This document shows, in pieces, positions 58,170 to 64,000 of a stretch of 64,000 nucleotides of DNA. This DNA comes from Metellina segmentata. Taxonomy: Eukaryota > Arthropoda > Arachnida > Araneae > Tetragnathidae. The position numbers were made by a program, and so were the translations under genes. The first letter of the stretch is position 1; every line of letters begins with the position of its first letter. The stretch lies in the NCBI GenBank assembly GCA_947359465.1, contig OX375872.1, forward strand, positions 79,467,641 to 79,531,640, written 5' to 3'. A model generated the notes under the pieces. That model ran no database searches, was not told the DNA's origin, and saw only the letters and a program-made list of their open reading frames with translations.

Positions 58170-58905
58170 CGCGAAAAGGGGCCAAGCGGCGTTTTGAGTG
58201 GAACGCACACCGTCGAATATCTCCCTTTGATGGAAACCCGCGGGGTGAAAAAATCCCCTGCCCAATAACGAAGAGCGGAAGGCCCTGATTGGGCGCGTGC
58301 ATCCAACACCTGGAGATGATTATTGCCCTCCGCTCTCAATGGATGAGCCGCGAATGGCAATGAGCCCATGCGAGCCCTGCTGCTTCCAAACGAATAAGTT
58401 GATACAAGCTACAGGAATCGATTCGGCTGTGTCGATACAAAGGAATTTTTTACCCAAAGTAGAGAGGGGCAGAGCCAAGCTCATCTGGGTTTTCACAGTG
58501 GTGATTAAGTTAAGAAGGGGAGCGCGTTTTTTGATTAAGAGGAAGGATGTCTTTAATTACCCGGCTTTTTTCGGATCGCGAACGCTCGGCCTGTTTGCTC
58601 GGCCGAAAAACGCACGTGAAGCGGGTAATTTTTACGGCAAATTATGGTTCGCCCCATTTTTCCGATATTCTTACTCCCCCGCTTTGGAAAAATTACCCGG
58701 GTGTATTGAAAAACGAACCTGCGCCGTCCGCTTTCTCGGCATCAATTAAAAACCGATGCTTCGGGAGCGTTTTTATCCCGTTTAATTCCCTCTCCTTAAT
58801 GTCCCGTTTGTTTAGCTTAAATACCGGCAGTTGGGAAAACGGCTGCTCTGAGTTCGAACGGCCTGGTGTTTCTGGAACTGGTAGCGGAACGCGTGGAGAT
58901 GGGCA
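58170..58905. other. GC-rich island
   Basis: CpG-rich block with overlapping frames of 80-163 codons on both strands (for example 58297-58749 and 58547-59038 plus). No domain, signal peptide or repeat pattern supports a protein. The second of these frames runs into a SINE, arguing against it being a gene. It may be regulatory. Confidence 0.3.
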
Positions 58906-58908
58906 GTT

Positions 58909-59135
58909 AATTAACGTTCCGCTGGAGAAACGCAACGGTCTATTGGCGACGGTCCGGGATCAATTCCGAGAGGAAAAAGAACCGAGGACAACACCTCTTA
59001 ATTTTGAAGCACGGACAGATGATGAGGTCAAGACCTGAGCAGGCATCCCATTCTCCTAACGTCCACACCGCGACAGCGTGAGGACAGTTGAGGCCACGAC
59101 AGATTGAACGTGCACCCTGTGTACGCTCAAGACTT
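58909..59135 (-). repeat. tRNA-derived SINE, head missing
   Basis: TTAATTAACGTTCCGCTGG tail, body with GACGGTCCGGGATCAATTCC, ending near GTGTACGCTCAAGAC. Confidence 0.85.
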
Positions 59136-59245
59136 CGCGTTGGCTATAACCATTTTAATACACAAAGACGCTTATTCAATTGAGAATCTGCTCCGTTGTA
59201 TTTAATTTGCCATTGCGTCCTTACTGTTCGATACATTTTGACTGA

Positions 59246-59641
59246 GGTAGGTAGGTATTTAATTCACATTGCAGTGGAGCAACACAACGGGCTATTACAT
59301 TTTGGCTGAATGCTGAATTTTAATAACCATAGACAAATCCAATTTGGAGTTTAAAATCCAACCCTAGAAGATCTTTTGGGAAATTCTTGCTGCAATAAAG
59401 ATTTGTTTTTATTCATCTCCGAGAGGTTTTGTGAATTTTATTTAGATTTTATGCATTGACAAGTTTTAATACAAAATTATAAATTTTGTTTTGAGTCTGG
59501 TGCAATTTGGCCATATGTGGCTCTGGCGCCATATAAACCCAATCAACCGACCAATCCGGGAACACGACGGTCTTTGGCTGGACCGAGTCTAGAACTCGCA
59601 ACCAAATCCGACGCCCTTCTAACTGGGCTACCAGAGTTGGG
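59246..59641 (-). repeat. tRNA-derived SINE, split: tail at 59246-59296, head at 59557-59641
   Basis: The tail (GGTAGGTAGGTATTTAATTC...GGAGCAACACAACGGGCTATT) and the head (GACGGTCTTTGGCTGGACCGAG, CAACTGGGCTACC-like) are separated by about 260 bases. That gap ends with the second repeat family (GCAATTTGGCCATATGTGGCTCTGGCGCCATATAAACCC). This may be one copy with its body replaced, or two fragments. Confidence 0.6.
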
Positions 59642-61012
59642 TACTGAATTTGTAGGCAATGGTCACCCATTGACGTAAAGAGAATTAAAAACGGAGAGAA
59701 AAGAAAACCGAACAGGATATCTCCATGGATAGGAAATTACTTTCCTAATGTTTTCTTTCAAAACGCTTTAAAGGAGGAGCGACAGATGGCTGATTTTGTC
59801 GAAAGAATAACCAGCATGCGGCCTGTCTTTTAGCTTCACATTCTTCTCTTCCGAGACCGAATTCCATAGAAAACTTTCATTAAACAAAAAAAATTAAAGG
59901 TCTGCTCTTTCCCGACGGAAATTTTTATCGCAAAATCGCTAACGCTGATTGTGTGATAACTTACATCTAATAAAGTGCTCAGGGTCAAAATTTCAGAATT
60001 TCTTTTGTCACGCGAAAGCTTTTTAATTGGGATTTTTTCTCTCCCTTCATTAATGGGGAGCCAATATTGAATGCCCTTTTCCCGTTCTCCCTCTTTAGAT
60101 CTTTATTAGCTTCATCGACTTGTTGATATCAAACAAATATTTTGCGTTTCGGCGCTCTGGGCGAATCGATGCCCCTAAGACATTCAATTAGGCGCATCAC
60201 ATTAAGGTAAAAGAACACTTCACTGGCTTCCAAATGAAGGTGAAGAGTACGTCGATTTCAATTAGCTGGGGAATGGTTTATTAGCGCTGTCGCAGTTTTA
60301 GCTGATGAGATGCGGAACTTCGTTTGTGATTCGGATTGGCTCGAAGACTATTTTAAGGTGTATGCACACAGTAAGAGGCACGAAAACCGACCATAATATC
60401 GGTAGTTTTTGATTGCTTCAAAATATTTCTCAACTCCTTCATATCAAAGCGAGACCAAGATCTTGCAAATATTCGAAATTGTTTTCTATTTTATAGGGGT
60501 TTAGTTAGGTATACTGTCAATGAGAGGAAACAGGTTTCCGAAATTTTAACAGGTTCAATTTCGGAAGAGCTGCATTTTTGCAAATAGGGTGCTTTGTTCA
60601 AACAGTGATAACTCAACAAGGAATTGCTCTATTACAATTACTTTTGTAGCATTATAATCTTTATAATAGAGTGGATGTTTTGATCCTAAAAGTCATAAGC
60701 TAAGAAATTAATTTTTAATTGACTTTTAAATATTGAAATTTCTGAATTTTTTTTTTTTATCTTAGTGAAAAAAATTGTAAGTAACACACACACACACACA
60801 CATTCTTTCTAGCACCTTGATTCAAGGTCAAAACATAAAGAAACATATTAGGAATAATTTCCAATAGAAATTGTCTTTCTGAATAAGTTAGAATTTGAGA
60901 TAGTAAATTGATAGTAGATAAATTGTGATTGCAGTGAGAGAGAATTAATTTTAAAATCTCTATAAGCTAAAAACACGAGAAATATTTTTTATGAACTTGA
61001 TTAATTATGTTG
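59642..61012. other. Spacer with a (CA)n tract
   Basis: No gene seen. A (CA)n run lies at about 60785-60802. The part around 60120-60360 is less AT-rich and contains CAATTAG-type homeodomain cores, which alone is weak evidence of regulation. Confidence 0.4.
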
Positions 61013-61238
61013 TCTGGAGCACGTTAAATCTGTGGTGGCCTCAAATGTCCTCACGTTGGCATAGTGTGGAAGTTGAAAAGTAGGGGGTCAGCTCAGGCTT
61101 TCACCTCGTCATCTGATCGTAGTTTAATATTACGAGGTGTTGTCCTCGTATCTTTGCCTTAAGGACTAATCTCAAATCATTGCCAATAGCCTGTTGGGTT
61201 GTTCCAGTGCGACGTTAACTAACTACCATCCCACCATA
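61013..61238 (+). repeat. tRNA-derived SINE, head missing
   Basis: GGAGCACGTTAAATCTGTGGTGGCC through GACGTTAACTAACTACC. Confidence 0.9.
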
Positions 61239-61337
61239 ATCCTCCAGGCTGCATTATTTTTCTGCCTCATTCGCTGGATTGTTTCGGGCGCAATGATTTG
61301 ACGACAAATTGCAGCTTTCATTTAATTTACCGATCTT

Positions 61338-61391
61338 TATCCAATAGCCCGTCGTGTTGATCCAGTGCGACGCTAATTACCAACCAACCCG
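61338..61391 (+). repeat. tRNA-derived SINE tail fragment
   Basis: CCAATAGCCCGTCGTGTTGATCCAGTGCGACGCTAATTACCAACC, the last part of the family only. Confidence 0.85.
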
Positions 61392-62269
61392 ATCTTCATC
61401 CAGTGAATCGGAAAACATCCGCGTACTTGTCTGCCATACGTACTTTGATATGCAGAACGTATTTCGAAGGGATTGTTTGCTTTGCTTTAGACACTAGACT
61501 AATTGTTATTTAAAATTCCTTGTTATCAAACTGAAGCAATTTCTAAACTGGATATACCTCCAAAGAGTCAGCATACTCAATTTTACCTCTGTCAAGCAAA
61601 TTTATTGTACGCTCTTGGCGAAATCGAAGTAATAACTATTTTTGCAATATAAACGCAGCAGAGAAGCACGGGAACCTTCCATGAAATTCACTCCGTAAAA
61701 TGGAAGAGGCAGGTAACGGGCACTTCCACAATTCTGTTATGAATTTTATAAGATGAAACTTCCATACGTTCCTAACACTGCGTTACAGCGCATATGGGTA
61801 GTCATTGTTTCATTAGTCCAAGCGTACATAATCAGCGGTCTTAGAACTGCTTCCAACAGCTGTTATTTATGGTGTGTATGACTAGAGTTGAGCGGCTGAA
61901 ACCGGTTGTCACTTGGGTTAGTTACCCTCCCTGTGTTTAGCAGGGGATAAAACACGATTGCAAGTCATTTCAGTCGTTGTCACTCAATCGAGCGACTGAT
62001 TTTTGTTTTTAGAGCCTGATTTCAACGTTTGCTGAGCATTTCATTCTTTGTTTAGGGCTTTAAACTATTTGATTTAAACTCCGTAAAAAGATGGAAAGAA
62101 ACTGTCTTTTTAATTTCGAATTCTCTGGCATAGCATACCCGTCATAGAATCTGCGCTAAACTTTCGTAATTGCTTCAATTAATTGATGGCAAGGACTCGT
62201 TGTTCACATTTTATACCCTATTTCAACCCATTTATGATGAATATAACGTCTGTATAAAGGGATTCCAAA

Positions 62270-62560
62270 CCTCTAAATGAAAGAAAATTATCCAAGGATG
62301 TATAGCATCATTTCGTTTACTTTTACTGGTTTTAATTCTTCTTTCTAATGAAATGCAAGGAAAAATCAAACATCAGTCATGCTACCACAATTAGATTTTG
62401 AATGTCTTCCAATTCACACATCTAAATGAAAGAAAATTATCGAAAGATGTATAACGTCATTTCGTTTGCTGGTTTTTTCTTATTTACGATGAAATGCATG
62501 GAAAGAAAAGCAAACGTTAGTCATGCTACTACAATTATATCTTGAATCTTTGCTTTAATT
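62270..62560. repeat. Two-copy tandem duplication, period about 148 bp
   Basis: Both copies carry CTAAATGAAAGAAAATTATC-AA-GATGTATA-C-TCATTTCGTTT, then GATGAAATGCA-GGAAA, then GTCATGCTAC-ACAATTA. The copies are moderately diverged. Confidence 0.75.
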
Positions 62561-63756
62561 TCATCCCATTTCCTTGTTCAAAGGAGATGCATATTTTCAA
62601 GCTTAATCTATTCTCGCTCGTATTTTCTTTTATGCGCCGATTCCTACTTTCCAGATTTCTCATTGCTTTCTGTAATCAAATTTAAGGACTGGAAGAATTT
62701 CCTTTGAGTGGTGAGCTCTTCCGTGCAGTTTTAGCAATATTATTCAGCTTCATAGCTCAGATCAAACATAGTTAAACGAAGCGACAAAATTCGCGAATGA
62801 ATCCAATTACGGTCGATATTGTTTATATCAGTTGTTGCTATTAGGCAATAAACAAATAGCAACGATTTCTGTGCTATTTATGTAAGCAAAATATATAGAT
62901 TTATGTATTTGGACAATCTTGTTGAAAACTAAAGTCGTGGTAAGCAATTTAAACTCCTAAATAAGTTTAAATAATGATTTTAAATCTCTAAACATATATA
63001 GTTTATCGTTAGTTAAAAAAGAGGCATGTAACCATTCAATCTATGTAAAACGTTTTGCCTAATTGATAGTTAGATTCTTAAAAATGTCTAATTTATAGAA
63101 GAATTAAGTAATAGTTACGGGTAGAAATAATTCCCTGATGATATTTGGCTGAGTTTGCGGGTAAGTAAAATTTATTCTTTACTAAAAACCTAGAAGTCCT
63201 TGCGCATAATTGAAGGTAAGAAAAGTTAATTTTCCAGTTTCGAAACTAAGTCCGTTAGTTTATGACGGGTGTTTCCCTTCTCGGCATAAGCATACAGCCC
63301 CAAGAAACTGCTCCTATCCCCCGAACCGACAGTACATGAATTCATCTCCGAATCAGAAAACGAAACTATCTTTTATTCGAAGAATCCATTGAAAACTGTG
63401 ACTAGGGCATCTGAAGTTCGTTGGTTGCCGATACCAACTTTACCAAAAGCAATCAACAGTCCTGTCTTTGATAGCTATCATACTCCTGATAATGCAGCAG
63501 CATCCAACGACAGATTGTTCAACATTCAGGTAATTATTTTTGCCTAAATAACAAATATCATACTCACATAGTTGACAAGCACAGAAATACTTGTTAAAAT
63601 ATACGTTTTGGGTTGAAGGTTCCTCGGTTTTTTGTATCAAATCAAATCACTTCTGTGGTGCGCAAAGTATAAAATTTTAACTTGCTGAGCGTTTCGAGTT
63701 GAGTTGTATTGCTTTTACCCCACAATCAAAACCAACGTTACTATATAATCGCATCG

Positions 63757-63880
63757 ATTAATTGAAAGAGGGGGTTTCTAGGAGGAGACTAGGAGATTCA
63801 ATTGGTCAAAATTGGTTAAAAGTCATGCAGGGAGGACTACAATATTTTCAGAACTGATATATACGTGGAGGGTTAATATT
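63757..63880 (+). repeat. Conserved block, copy 2 of 2
   Basis: Same-strand partner of 52818-52940, about 10.9 kb downstream. Shared landmarks are GGAGATTCAATTGGTCAA, GTCATGCAGGGA-GACTAC and CAGAACTGATATATACGTGG. The flanks differ. Confidence 0.55.
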
Positions 63881-64000
63881 CGTCCCTTATGTCAAAACGA
63901 CCCCATTTATAAAACAAAGATAGTTCTCGTATCTAAACCCGACTGAAGCGATTGTATCCGTGTATGTCCATTTACTTAACATTGTTTAACGCAGGATGGC

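Larger units (their letters stand above)
61392..64000. other. Spacer to window end; no gene recognised
   Basis: AT-rich sequence without a recognisable exon. It contains the tandem duplication at 62270-62560 and the conserved block at 63757-63880. No homeodomain-coding stretch was found here. Confidence 0.4.

Noticed and set aside
58297..59038. 150- and 163-codon plus-strand frames
   Set aside because: They overlap in different frames within a GC-rich island and the second runs into a SINE body.

Overview
The window is AT-rich nuclear DNA from an animal, most likely an arthropod; a chelicerate is plausible but unproven. The grounds are no dense gene packing and no operons, many decayed DNA transposons of animal type (Tc1/mariner, pogo/Tigger, hAT, piggyBac-like), a Ty3/Gypsy remnant, about two dozen pieces of one tRNA-derived SINE, many minisatellites, and one convincing host exon that looks like the first coding exon of an engrailed-type homeobox gene. 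No rRNA, canonical tRNA, CRISPR array or prokaryotic feature was seen. Almost all open frames of 60-200 codons are chance frames or lie inside repeats.

Layout. 1-12 kb: AT-rich DNA, a degraded DNA element with short palindromes (2.1-3.2 kb), a SINE nested inside another SINE (3.3-4.0 kb), a Ty3/Gypsy remnant with gag joined to integrase and a 3' LTR (5.96-7.95 kb), one arm of a diverged inverted repeat pair (1.1-1.8 kb against 8.4-9.2 kb) and a 1.8 kb hAT element (9.2-11.0 kb). 12.9-16.9 kb: four consecutive tandem arrays of different unit length. 17-24 kb: SINEs, duplicated piggyBac-like MITEs, a GC-rich island (20.2-20.8 kb) and a frameshifted multi-copy ORF (22.5-23.6 kb). 26-34 kb: a transposon graveyard with pogo-like, hAT-MITE, Tc1, Tigger (its 3' coding end present in four 262 bp tandem copies) and mariner elements nested with a SINE. 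34-41 kb: more tandem arrays, including a higher-order satellite at 37.3-38.3 kb, a hAT copy with perfect 8 bp target duplications, and two young SINE copies with perfect target duplications.

42-44.2 kb is the best candidate for host gene function. A minisatellite of more than 20 AT-rich units (42.07-43.24 kb) abuts a CpG-rich promoter-like island (43.29-43.82 kb), followed by an exon (43822-44164) with an EH1 repressor motif, a second engrailed-like block (PWLFASR...RPSSG) and a good splice donor. The homeodomain exon is not seen in the remaining 20 kb, which I read as a long first intron with further tandem arrays (47.7-48.6, 50.4-51.1, 51.4-51.8, 57.6-58.2, 62.3-62.6 kb), two GC-rich islands (51.1-51.5, 58.2-59.0 kb) and a two-copy conserved block (52.8 and 63.8 kb).

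All calls rest on reading the sequence by eye. Element boundaries are approximate except where target-site duplications are given.
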